Shown one piece after another: positions 34,027 to 44,900 of a stretch of DNA of 49,557 nucleotides. Each line of letters opens with the position of its first letter. The stretch's first letter is position 1. The stretch comes from Pseudonocardiaceae bacterium YIM PH 21723 (GTDB taxonomy: Bacteria; Actinomycetota; Actinomycetes; Mycobacteriales; Pseudonocardiaceae), in NCBI GenBank assembly GCA_003600225.1, contig QZFT01000059.1, positions 1 through 49,557 of the forward strand. Direction: 5' to 3'. The notes beneath the pieces are model-generated. The model ran no database searches, was not told the DNA's origin, and worked only from the letters and a program-made list of their open reading frames with translations. Position numbers and translations under genes: made by a program.

Positions 34027-34032
34027 GGCCGC

Positions 34033-35250
34033 GTGGTAGCTCACACCCTTGCGCATCTGACCAGTACGGCGTACCTGGCCAGCATCCCCAGCCCGGACCG
34101 AGGCGTGTGGTTCCTGGGCCCCGTCCCGCTGCGGGCGTACGCCTTGTTCATCATCCTCGGCATCATTGTGGCCATCTGGTGGGGCGAGAAGCGTCTCGTC
34201 GCCCGTGGCGGCGAACCGGGCATGGTCATCGACATCGCGGTGTTCGCGGTGCCGTTCGGCCTGATCGGTGGCCGGCTGTACCACGTGATCACCGACGCGC
34301 CGAAGTACTTCGGCCCCGAGGGTGACCCGATGGGTGCGCTCAAGGTCTGGAACGGTGGCCTCGGCATCTGGGGCGCGATCGCCCTCGGTGGCGTCGGCGC
34401 GCTGTGGGGCTGCCGTCAGCGAGGCATCCCGCTGTCGGTGTTCGCCGACGCGGTGGCTCCGGGCATCGTGGTCGCGCAGGCCATCGGCCGCCTCGGCAAC
34501 TACTTCAACCAGGAGCTGTACGGCGACCCGACCACGTTGCCGTGGGGCCTGGAGATCTACAAGCGGGTCAACGAGGACAACGGCCTGATCGACCCGCTCA
34601 ACGGTGTCGCGCTGGACCACACGCCGATCACCGTCGTGCACCCCACCTTCCTGTACGAGCTGCTGTGGAACCTCGGTGTCGCCGCCCTGCTGATCTGGGC
34701 CGAGCGTCGCTTCCGCCTCGGCGGTGGCCGGGTGTTCGCGCTCTACGTGGCGGGTTACACCGCGGGCCGGTTCTGGATCGAGCTCATGCGTTCCGACCCG
34801 GCGACCGAGTTCTTCGGCATCCGGGTCAACGTCTACGTCTCGGTGCTCGTCTTCGCCGGAGCCGTGGCCTACCTGATCGTCAACAAGAACAAGGGCCCCG
34901 AGCAGCTCGGCGGTTCGCGGCCGGAGAGCGAGGAGCCGGTTCCGGTCGGCGTCGCAGCCGCCGTGGCCGCCGCCTCCGCGACGCCGGTGCTGGACAAGAT
35001 CACCTCTGCGTCCGCCGCTGCCGACAAGCCCGCTGCGGAGCCCGAGGCCGAGCCTCAAGCCGCTGCTGAGGAGGCCAAGGTGGCGGAAGCGCCCGAGGCC
35101 GAGCAGCCGGTGGCCGACGAGCAGCCGGTGGCCGAGGAGGTCGCGCAGCCCGCGGAGGCCGCCAAGGAGGCCGAGGAGGCCGGCGAGCAGCTGCCGACTC
35201 CCGCCGAGGTCGTGGACGAGGCCGCCAAGCCGGAGTCCGACAGCAAGTAG
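34033..35250 (+). CDS. lgt: Prolipoprotein diacylglyceryl transferase
   Basis: Lgt transfers diacylglycerol from phosphatidylglycerol to the lipobox cysteine of prolipoproteins in the cytoplasmic membrane. The first about 295 residues hold seven membrane segments and the Lgt signature '[13 protein letters not shown]' (152-164), with '[10 protein letters not shown]' and '[10 protein letters not shown]' also conserved. The remaining about 110 residues are an Ala/Glu/Pro/Val-rich, acidic, low-complexity tail absent from E. coli Lgt (about 291 residues); such tails occur in several actinobacteria. The start is GTG 34033. In many actinobacteria lgt directly follows trpA; here a 20.8-kb block intervenes. 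Confidence 0.96.
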   Translation: MVAHTLAHLTSTAYLASIPSPDRGVWFLGPVPLRAYALFIILGIIVAIWWGEKRLVARGGEPGMVIDIAVFAVPFGLIGGRLYHVITDAPKYFGPEGDPMGALKVWNGGLGIWGAIALGGVGALWGCRQRGIPLSVFADAVAPGIVVAQAIGRLGNYFNQELYGDPTTLPWGLEIYKRVNEDNGLIDPLNGVALDHTPITVVHPTFLYELLWNLGVAALLIWAERRFRLGGGRVFALYVAGYTAGRFWIELMRSDPATEFFGIRVNVYVSVLVFAGAVAYLIVNKNKGPEQLGGSRPESEEPVPVGVAAAVAAASATPVLDKITSASAAADKPAAEPEAEPQAAAEEAKVAEAPEAEQPVADEQPVAEEVAQPAEAAKEAEEAGEQLPTPAEVVDEAAKPESDSK

Positions 35251-35259
35251 CACGTTCGA

Positions 35260-35295
35260 CGAAGGGCGCCTCCGTAGGTCAGGAGGCGCCCTTCG
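35260..35295 (+). terminator. Terminator after lgt
   Basis: Arms cgaagggcgcctcc (35260-35273) and ggaggcgcccttcg (35282-35295) form a perfect 14-bp stem with an 8-nt loop, 9 nt after the stop codon. Confidence 0.85.
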
Positions 35296-35302
35296 TCATG
35301 TA

Positions 35303-35383
35303 GTAAGGGTGCCCCCTGCTGCGTTGGACGCGGTGAGGGGCACCCTTACTGCGTTGGATGCAGGGTGGGTGCCCCTTACTGCG
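35303..35383. repeat. GTAAGGGTGCCCC repeat cluster
   Basis: gtaagggtgcccc (35303-35315) is inverted as ggggcacccttac (35337-35349) and followed by a variant gggtgccccttac (35367-35379). The copies are separated by ctgcgttgga(c/t)gc units. It is an intergenic palindromic repeat cluster next to the lgt terminator. Confidence 0.7.
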
Positions 35384-35588
35384 TGGGCGTGACGCCGCTG
35401 GCATTGTCTCAGTTCGGAATGCGACATTAATGGTGTCGCGATAAATGCTATGGGTACCGTCGGCTGTGAGCTGCGGTTTTCCGTTTGTTTCTGTGATCAC
35501 CGTTGCATTTCGGCCATTATGGCGAACCATTGCCTGGCTATACTTCTAATATTGTGCCTACCAACCTATGTATGGATGAGGGATAGGC
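35384..35588. other. AT-richer region before short peptide ORF
   Basis: There is no gene. G+C drops sharply relative to the flanks, and TATACT (35539-35544) is a fair -10 candidate for the short ORF that follows; no convincing -35 is seen. Confidence 0.4.
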
Positions 35589-35651
35589 ATGAACCTGCTT
35601 CAGTCGCTTCTCATTGTGATCATCAATATCGGTGACATTCACATCTTCTAA
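35589..35651 (+). CDS. Short hydrophobic peptide ORF (20 aa)
   Basis: An ATG frame of 20 codons encodes MNLLQSLLIVIINIGDIHIF, almost entirely Leu/Ile/Val with one Asp and one His. GAGGGA lies 5 nt upstream, and a perfect 11-bp hairpin follows 49 nt after the stop. It therefore has the parts of an independent transcript, 300 nt ahead of the NRPS operon. It could be a leader peptide, a membrane-inserting peptide or a signal; no homologue is recognised by eye. The AT-rich codons differ from neighbouring genes. Confidence 0.45.
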   Translation: MNLLQSLLIVIINIGDIHIF

Positions 35652-35700
35652 AGTGTCGAAGAACGGATTGTACGCTTCCTGACGTAACTGTGTAGGCAGT

Positions 35701-35739
35701 CACACCGAGCCCGCTCTCGCTGGCCGTCGGCTCGGTGTG
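35701..35739 (+). terminator. Terminator after short peptide ORF
   Basis: Arms cacaccgagcc (35701-35711) and ggctcggtgtg (35729-35739) form a perfect 11-bp stem, 17-nt loop. It separates the short-ORF transcript from the NRPS operon. Confidence 0.7.
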
Positions 35740-35952
35740 GCCCTGCTCAAACCCCTTGTGGAACTGAATATCAGAGCGCATTGATCTTGCTGCTCCGGTT
35801 CCCTCGTATGGGGTAAATAACATCTATCGATCCCTGAACTGCTGTTGGACGAACACCTCACTGTGCCCTGCTCTCGATGCCACCACGCAGGCAGCTCCCC
35901 AGTGAGAAGACGGCATGGACCGAGTCCGTGCATAACGTGAAAGCGTAGGATT
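35740..35952. other. NRPS operon leader
   Basis: Mixed-composition DNA without a credible ORF. It must hold the promoter of the NRPS operon. TAGGAT (35946-35951) ends only 1 nt before the GTG and is more likely part of the ribosome-binding region than a -10. Confidence 0.4.
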
Positions 35953-38900
35953 GTGGGCCCTGTCACCGATTTCGGAAGACTCCCCTTGACCGCCGCTCAA
36001 ACGGGTATTTGGTTTGCTCAGCGGCTCGATTCGAACAACCCGGTATTCACCATCGCGCAATATCTGGATATCGCGGGAACCATCGATATTCCCGTTCTCG
36101 AGGCAGCCGTCGCCCGGGTGATGGCCGAGGCCGAGACGCTGCGGCTCACCTTCGACGAGGTCGCTGACCTGCCCGTCCAGCGTGTGGCACCGGTGCAGCC
36201 GTGGACCTTGCCGGTCCTCGACCTGCGCACCGCGGCCGACCCGGCCGCCGAAGCCCAGGCCTGGATGCGGGCCGAGGGCAAGCGGCCGATGGATCCGCTC
36301 GCGGCGGCCCCGCTGTGCTCCGTCGTGCTGCTCCGCCTCGCCGATGACCACGCGGTGCTCTACCAGCGCATCCACCACCTGCTGGTCGACGGCTACGGCG
36401 CCGCGCTGGTGCTGCGCCGGATCCTGGAGGGCTACGACGCCGCCATCGCCGGCACCGAGATCCCGCCCGCGACCTTCGGCTCGCTGACCGACCTCCTGGC
36501 AGAGGACGCCGCCTACGCCGGATCCGACCGGTTCGACCGGGACCGCGACTACTGGGTCTCCCGGTTCGGCGACCGCCCCGCCGCGTCGATCCTGACCGAC
36601 AGCACGGCCACCCCGATCGAGCCCGCGCGCATCCAGGCCGGCCTGATCTCCGAGGCGACCGCGGCCCGATTACGGGAGCTGGCCCGGGAATGGCGCACCG
36701 ACTGGTCGGTGCTGGTCTTCAGCCTGATCGCCGGTTACCTGCACCGGGTCACCGGGGACCGGGACGTGGTGCTCGGCATGCCGGTCACCACCCGGCGCTC
36801 CGATGTGCAGCGCAGCACCCCGGCCATGGTGTCCAATGTGGTCCCGCTCCGGATCCGGGTCACCCCGTCGATGTCCCTGCGCGAGCTGGTCACCGCCACC
36901 TCGGCCGAGCTGCGCGCCGCGCTGCGCCACCAGCGGTACCGCGCCGAGCAGTTACACCGCGACCTCGGGCTCGCCCGGCAGGAGCGGCTGCACGGCCCAA
37001 CGGTGAACATCCTGCCCGGCAAGCCCCGGCTGACCGTCGGCGAGCAGCCGACCGGCATGTACAACCTGTCCGTCGGCCCGGTCGACGACCTGTCGATCGT
37101 CGTGCAGCAACTGGCCGCCGACGACGCGATCGCCGTGGACTTCCACGGCAACACCCTGCGCTACGACGCCGACGAGCTGGCCGGCCACCACGACCGGTTC
37201 CTCCGGCTCACCCACGCCGTGCTGACCGAGCCGGCCGCCCCGCTCGGCCGCCACGACCTCCTCGACGAGTCCACACAGGACACCCTGCTGCGGCAGTGGG
37301 GCAGCAGCCCCGCCCCGGCCGTGACCAGCACCGTCCCCCGCGAATTCGCCCGGACCGCCCTGCAGCACCCCGGCCGGATCGCACTCGCCGACGACCGGGT
37401 CACGCTCACCTTCGCCGAACTGGCCTACCGGGTGGAGAGGCTGGCCGGCGTGCTGAGCGCCCGCGGAATCGGCGCCGGCGACGTGGTGGCCACCGCGCTG
37501 CCCCGCTCGGCCGCCACGGTGGTCTCGCTGCTCGCCGTGTTGCGGGCCGGCGCCGTGTACCTGCCCCTGGACATCGGCCACCCGGCCGACCGGCTGCGGT
37601 ACCTCCTTGAAGACGCCCGCCCCAGCCTGGTGATCACCGGCCCGGACTCCGACCTCCCCGGCGTCGAGCTCGCCGAACTGGAAGCCGCCGCGCCCAGCCC
37701 GCTTCCGGTGCCGTGGCCGTCCACAGTGGACGCCGCCTACCTGATCTACACCTCCGGCTCCACCGGCCGGCCCAAGGGCGTGCTGGTGGAACACCACGCA
37801 CTGGCCAACCTGCTGGCGAGTCACCGCAAGCAGGTGTTCGCCGCCGCCCAGCAGGTGACCGGCCGCGAAACGCTGCGCGTCGCCCACCTGGCCGGCGTGG
37901 CCTTCGACGCCGCCTGGGACCCGATCCTCTGGCTGGTCGCCGGGCACGAACTGCGCATGGTGCCCAACGAGATCCGCCGGGACACCCAGGCCTGCGCCGA
38001 ATTCCTGGCCCAGCACCGGATCGACTCGATCGAAGTCACCCCGACCTACGCCCGCCAGCTGCTGGACGCCGGGGCCCTCGACCACGAACACCGGCCCGCC
38101 GTATGGGCACTCGGCGGCGAGGCCGTCGACCCACGCCTGTGGGACCGGCTGCGGGACACCGACGGTGTGCTGGCGCTGAACTTCTACGGGCCGACCGAGG
38201 CCTGCGTCGACGCGGTGATCGCCCGCTCCACCGACCACGCCCGCCCCGTGCTGGGCAGCCCGGTCGACGGCGCCAGAGCGTACGTCCTGGACGGCGCGCT
38301 GAGACCCGTGGCGCCGGGCACCCTCGGCGAGCTCTACCTGGCCGGAGCGGGCCTGGCCCGCGGCTACTACGACCGGCCCGCGCTGACCGCCGGCCGCTTC
38401 GTGGCCAACCCCTTCGACGGTTCCGGTGCACGGCTGTACCGCACCGGTGACCTCGCCCGCTGGACCGCCGACGGCGCCCTGGAATTCGCCGGCCGCACCG
38501 ACGACCAGGTCAAGATCCGCGGCTTCCGGGTGGAACCCGGCGAGGTGCAGGCCGCACTGACCCGGCTGCCCGGCGTCACCCAGGCCGCCGTCGTCGTCCA
38601 GGGCACCGGAGACGACCGCAGGCTCGCCGCGTACCTGGTGACCGAGCAGCCCGCCGACGAGATCCGCCGGGCCCTGTCCGCCGAACTGCCCGAATACCTG
38701 GTCCCGCAGGTCATCGTCCCCCTAGCGGAACTGCCGCTGACCCCCAACGGCAAACTGGACGCCGCCCGGCTGCCGCAGCCCGTGGCCGCCGCCACCGGGC
38801 GGGAACCCCGCACGCACACCGAGACGGTGATCTGCGAGGTCTTCGCCGAGGTACTCCGGGTGACCGCCGTGTCCGCCGATGACGACTTCTTCGCGCTGGG

Positions 38901-41900
38901 CGGCCACTCGCTGCTCGCCACCAAGGTCATCGGCCGGCTCCGGGACCGGCTCGCCGTCGAGGTCGGCATCCGCACGCTGTTCGAACACCCGACCCCCGTC
39001 GACCTGGCCGAACAGCTCGCCGGATCCGACGCCACCGCACGGCCGAAACTGCAGGCCGGGCCGCGCCCGGACCGGATCCCGCTGTCCCGCGCCCAGCGCC
39101 GGCTCTGGTTCCTCAACCGGATGGACCCCGAGGCCGCCGACTACCTGCTGCCCGCCGTGCTCCGCCTCGACGGCGCCATCGACGTACCCGCATTGCGCGC
39201 CGCACTCCTCGACCTGGTCACCAGGCACGAATCCCTGCGCACCCTGTTCACCGAGCAGGACGACGAGCCCTACCAGCGGATCCTGCCCACCGAGGCCACC
39301 GGCATCGACCTGAACGTCCTCGACGTCCCGGCCGCCGACTACGAAGACCGGCTGCGCGCCGAAGCCCGGCGCGGATTCGACCTCTCCTTCGAAGCGCCGC
39401 TGCGGGCCACCCTGCTCCGCGCCGAGGACGGCGGCCAGGCCCTCGTCCTGGTGCTGCACCACATCGCCGCTGACGGCTGGTCGGTCGCCCCGCTGGCCCG
39501 CGACCTCGCCGCGTTCTACGACGCCCGCCTGCGGGACGTGCCCGTCCAGCTGCCCGGGCTACCCGTGCAGTACGCCGACTACGCGCTGTGGCAGCGGGAA
39601 CTGCTCGGCGCCCCCGACGACGAGGACAGCCGGGCCGCATCCCAGACGGCCTACTGGCGCGAGACCCTCGACGGACTGCCCGCCGAACTCACCCTGCCGA
39701 CCGACCGGCCCCGGCCGCTCGAACCCACCGGCGCCGGGGGAGTGGTCCCGGTCCACGTGCCCGCCGCCGCCTACGCCGCGCTGTCCGCGGCCGCCACGGC
39801 CCAGGGCGCCAGCACCTTCATGGCCCTCCATGCGGTGTTCGCCGTACTGCTGTCCAAGCTGGGCGGCGGCCGCGACATCGCCATCGGCACCCCGGTCGCC
39901 GGGCGCACCGACCCCGCCCTCGACGAGCTCATCGGGTTCTTCGTCAACACCCTCGTCCTGCGCACCGACCTGTCCGGTGACCCCGGATTCGCCGAGCTGC
40001 TCCGCCGCGTCCGGGCCGCCGACCTGGCCGCCTTCGACCACCAGGACCTGCCCTTCGACCAGGTGGTGGACGCCGTCGCCCCGCAGCGGGTAGCCGGCCG
40101 GAACCCGCTGTTCCAGGTCATGCTCTCCGTGCAGAACGGCAGGACGCAGCCGTTGCACCTGGGCGGCCTGCGCGCCGAACTGGACACCTCGGTGCGCACC
40201 GGGACGGCCAAGTTCGACCTGCTCCTCGACCTCGTCGACGACCGCGGCGCGGACCTGACCGGCACCCTCGAATACAACGCCGACCTGTTCGACGCGGAGA
40301 CCGCCGCCTGGATCGCGGGCGCCTTCACCCGGGTACTCGGCACCCTCGCCGAGCAGCCCGAGGCACCCATCCGCCAGGCCGAGGTGCTCACCGGCCTGGA
40401 ACTCCAGGAGATCACCCGGCACTGGCACGGCACCCGCCGCGAAGTGCCGAACCAGACGATCATCGAAGCGTTCGAGAAACAGGCCGCCGAAACCCCGGGC
40501 CGCCGGGCACTCGTCGGCACCGACGCCGCCCTGACCTTCGCCGAGCTGGACGTCCGGGCCACCGGGCTGGCCGAGACCCTGGTGGCCGCCGGCGCCCGCC
40601 CCGGTCGTCCGGTGGCCGTCGCCCTGCCCAGGACCACCGACAGCGTCGTCGCCCTGCTGGCAGTGCTGAAGGCGGGCGCCGTCTACCTGCCGGTCGACCT
40701 GTCCTACCCCGCCGAGCGGATCACCTACCTGCTCACCGACGCCGCACCGGAGCTGGTGATCAGCGACCGGGAACGGGACTTCCCCGCCCGGACCGTGCTG
40801 ATCGACCAGATGCACCGGCACGCCGATCTGCCCGCCCCCGCGGGCCCCGACGACCTGGCCTACCTGATCTACACCTCGGGATCCACCGGCAGGCCCAAGG
40901 GCGTGGCCGTGGAGCACCGGGCGCTGGCCAACCTGTGGCACAGCCACCGGAATCGCCTCTATGGCCCCGACGAACCGGTCCGCCGGGTCGGGCACACCGC
41001 GGGCGTCTCCTTCGACGCCTCGTGGGACCCGATCCTCTGGATGGTCGCCGGGCACGAACTGCACCTCCTCGACGACGACGTCCGCCGCAACCCCGAGGCG
41101 CTCGTCGGCTACGTGCGGGAACACCGCCTCGACGTCCTGGAGACCACCCCGTCCTACATCCGCCAGCTCCTCGACATCGGGCTGCTCGACGGGTACCGCC
41201 CCAGCGTGCTCGCGCTGGGCGGCGAGGCCGTGGACACCGCGCTGTGGCAGCGGCTCGCCGACGAGCCGGGCGTGCGGGCGGTCAACCTCTACGGGCCCAC
41301 CGAGTGCACCGTCGACCCGATGCTCGCCGAGATCGCCGGTCCGCGACCGGTGATCGGCTCCGGCGCCGACAACATCCAGACCTACGTGCTGGACGCCGGA
41401 CTGCGACCCGTGGCACCCGGCGTCCCGGGTGAGCTGTACCTGGCCGGCGCCGGCCTGGCCCGCGGCTACCAGGGCCGCAGTGTGCTGACCGCCGAACGCT
41501 TCGTCGCGCACCCGTTCGGCGAGCCGGGCAGCCGGATGTACCGCACCGGCGACCTGGTGCGCTGGACCCGCGCCGGACAGCTGGAATTCCTCGGCCGCAC
41601 CGATGACCAGGTGAAGATCCGCGGTTTCCGGGTGGAACTCGGCGAGATCGAATCCACGCTGACCCGCTGTGCCGGAGTCACCGGCGCCGCCGTGCTCGTC
41701 CGGCAGGACCGGCTCATCGGTTACGTCCGGCCGGAGACCGCCAACCCGGTCGCCGTGCGCGCCGAACTGGCCCGGCAGCTGCCGGAACACATGGTGCCCT
41801 CGGTGATCATGCCGGTGGACGCGTTCCCGCTGACCCCGAACGGCAAGCTGGACCGCGACCGGCTCCCGGAACCCACCGCGGCACCGGTCACCGACCGGCC

Positions 41901-44900
41901 GGCCACCGACGTGGAGGCCCGGCTGTGCGCGGCCTTCGCCGACACGCTCGGCGTCTCCGAGGTCGGGGTGACCGACGACTTCTTCGCTCTCGGCGGACAC
42001 TCGCTCCTGGTCACCAGCCTGGTGAGCCGGATCCGCCGGCAGCTCGGCGTCGAGGTGCAGATCCGCACCGTGTTCAGCGCGCCGACCCCGCGAGCCCTCG
42101 CGGCCCGGCTACCCGCCCCCGGCGACACCCGGCCCGCGCTGCGCCCGCAGCCCCGGCCGGACCGGATCCCGCTGTCCTCCGCGCAACGCAGGCTGTGGTT
42201 CCTGCACGACCTGGAGGGCGGCAGCGCCGGGTACCACATCCCGATGGCCCTGGAACTGCGCGGCGACCTCGACGCCGAGGCCCTGCGCCTGGCCATCGGC
42301 GACGTGCTGGCCAAGCACGAGAGCCTGCGCACCGTCTTCCCCCGGCACGACGGCGAGCCGTACCAGCAGGTGCTGCCCGCCGCCGACGTCCGGCTGCCGG
42401 TGTCCGCCGTGACCAGGGCCGAACTCGGTTCGGCACTGGCCGCGACCGCCGCGCTGCCCTTCGACCTGGAACACGAGATCCCCTTGCGGCCCGCGTTGTT
42501 TCGGCTCAGCGCTGACGAACACGTGCTGCTGCTGGTCGCGCACCACATCGCCAGCGACGGCTGGTCCACCGCGCCGCTGGCCCGCGACCTCGCGGTGGCC
42601 TACGCGGCCCGGGCCCGCCGGGAACTGCCCCGGCTGGAACCGCTGCCCGTGCAGTACGCCGACTACACCCTGTGGCAGCGGGAACTGCTCGGCGGCGGCC
42701 TGCTGGAGACCCAGCTGGACTTCTGGGACCGCACCCTCGCCGGCCTGCCCGACCAGCTGACGCTGCCCGCCGACCGGCCACGGCCCGCCGAACCCACCCA
42801 CGCCGGGGACACCGTGCCGCTGCGGATCTCCGCCGAACTGCACCGCAGGCTCGGCGAGCTGGCCACGGCGCAGGGAGCCAGCCTGTTCATGGCCATCCAC
42901 GCCGGGCTCGCGGTACTGCTGTCCCGGGTCGGTGGCGGCACCGACGTGCCCATCGGCACCGCCGTCGCCGGGCGGACCGACGACGCGCTCGACGATCTGG
43001 TCGGGTTCTTCGTCAACTCCCTGGTACTGCGCGCGGACCTCTCCGGAACACCCGGCTTCACCGAGGTCCTCGACCGGGTACGGGCCGCCGACCTGGCCGC
43101 GTTCGACCACCAGGACGTGCCGTTCGACCGGGTCGTGGAACAGCTCGCCCCGGCCCGCGCGCTCAACCGGCACCCGCTGTTCCAGGTGATGCTGACGCTG
43201 CAGAACGCCCCGGCCGCCGAGCTTGAACTGCCCGGCCTCGCGGTGTCGATCGCCGACTTCGCCGAGGTCGCGGCGGCCAAGTTCGACCTGTCCCTGTCGC
43301 TCACCGAGCACCGGGACCGGGCGGGCGCGGCCGACGGCCTCACCGGAACCCTGGAGTACAGCACCGAGCTGTTCGAACGGTCCACCGCGCAGCGGCTGGC
43401 CGGCTGGCTGGTGCGGGTCCTCGAAGCGGCCGTCGCCGAACCAGACCGGCCCGTCGGTGACCTGGAACTGCTGTCCGCCACCGAGGTCGACCAGGTGCTG
43501 CGGCAGTGGAACCGGACCGACCAGGACCTCACCCCCGGAACCGTCGTGTCCGCCTTCGAGTTCCAGGCCAGGCTGGCCAGGAGCGGCGACATCGCCGTGG
43601 TCTGCGGCGACCGGAGGCTGACCACCCGGGAGCTGAACGCCGAGGCGAACCGGCTGGCCAGGGCCCTGCGGGCCAGGGGCATCGGCGGCGGGGACACCGT
43701 CGCGGTGGCCCTGCACCGCTCGGTGCGGACCATGGTCGCGTTGCTGGCCGTGCTCAAGACCGGGGCCACCTACCTGCCCCTGGACGTGTCCTACCCCGAG
43801 GACCGGCTGCGGTACCTGATCGAGGACGCCGCGCCGGCACTGGTGCTGACCGACACCGAGAGCAGCACGATGCTCGGTGGGCTCGACCTGGACGGACTGG
43901 CGGCCGAACTGGCCGCACAGCTCGACGGGAACCTGACCGACGCCGAGCGCGTCCGGCCGCTGCGCGAGCGAGACGCCGCGTACATCATCTACACCTCCGG
44001 TTCCACCGGCAGGCCCAAGGGCGTGGTGGTCGAACACCGGTCCCTCGCGAACCTGTTGCGTCAGCACAGCATTCAGGTGTTCACCCCGGCCATGCGCCGG
44101 CTGGGCAGGCGACAGGTCCGGGTGGCGCTCACCGCGGCACTCGCGTTCGACGCCTCGTGGGACCCGGTGCTCTGGATGATCGACGGCCACGAGCTGCACA
44201 TCGTCGAGGACGACACCCGGCGGGACGCCGACGACCTGGTGCGTTACCTGGAGATGTGGGGGATCGATGCCATCGAGACCACCCCGTCCCACCTGCGTCA
44301 CCTCCTCGACGCCGGTCTGCTGACCGGTGCCGGTGCGCCCAGCGTGCTCGCGCTGGGTGGCGAGCGGATCGACGAGGATCTGTGGGCCCGGCTCGGCGCG
44401 ATTCCCGGGCTGGCCGCCTACAACTTCTACGGCCCGACCGAGTCCACAGTGGACTCGGTGGTGGCCAGGCTGACCGGGACCGGGCAGCCGGTGATCGGCA
44501 GGCCGGTGGCCAACACCAGGGCCTACGTGCTGGACTCCCGGCTCCAGCCGGTGCCCGCCGGTGTGCCGGGTGAGCTGTACCTGGCCGGAGCGGGCGTGGC
44601 CCGCGGTTACCTCGGCCGGACACCGCTGACCGCGCAACGCTTCATCGCCGACCCGTTCGGCGCCGGTGGCGAGCGGATGTACCGCACCGGAGACCTGGCC
44701 CGCTGGCGCACCGACGCCCAGCTGGAGTTCCTCGGCCGGACCGACGACCAGATCAAGCTGCGTGGCCTGCGCATCGAACCGGGCGAGATCGCGGCCCTGC
44801 TGTCCGCCCAGGAGTCGGTGGCCAAGGCCGCCGTCCTCGTGCGGCAGGACCGCCTGGTCGCCTACGTGGTGCCGGCCGGGGACGCCGAACCGCACGCCGC

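Larger units (their letters stand above)
33624..34032. other. Intergenic region before lgt
   Basis: These 409 nt have no gene. They hold the palindrome gtccacagtggac (33751-33763), dispersed-repeat copy C, a cccccg/cggggg hairpin (33991-34004) and the lgt promoter TAGGGT. Confidence 0.6.

Noticed and set aside
13264-34032. Genomic island with integrase and att sites
   Set aside because: No integrase, transposase, tRNA gene or flanking direct repeat could be found. Only the interrupted synteny supports insertion.
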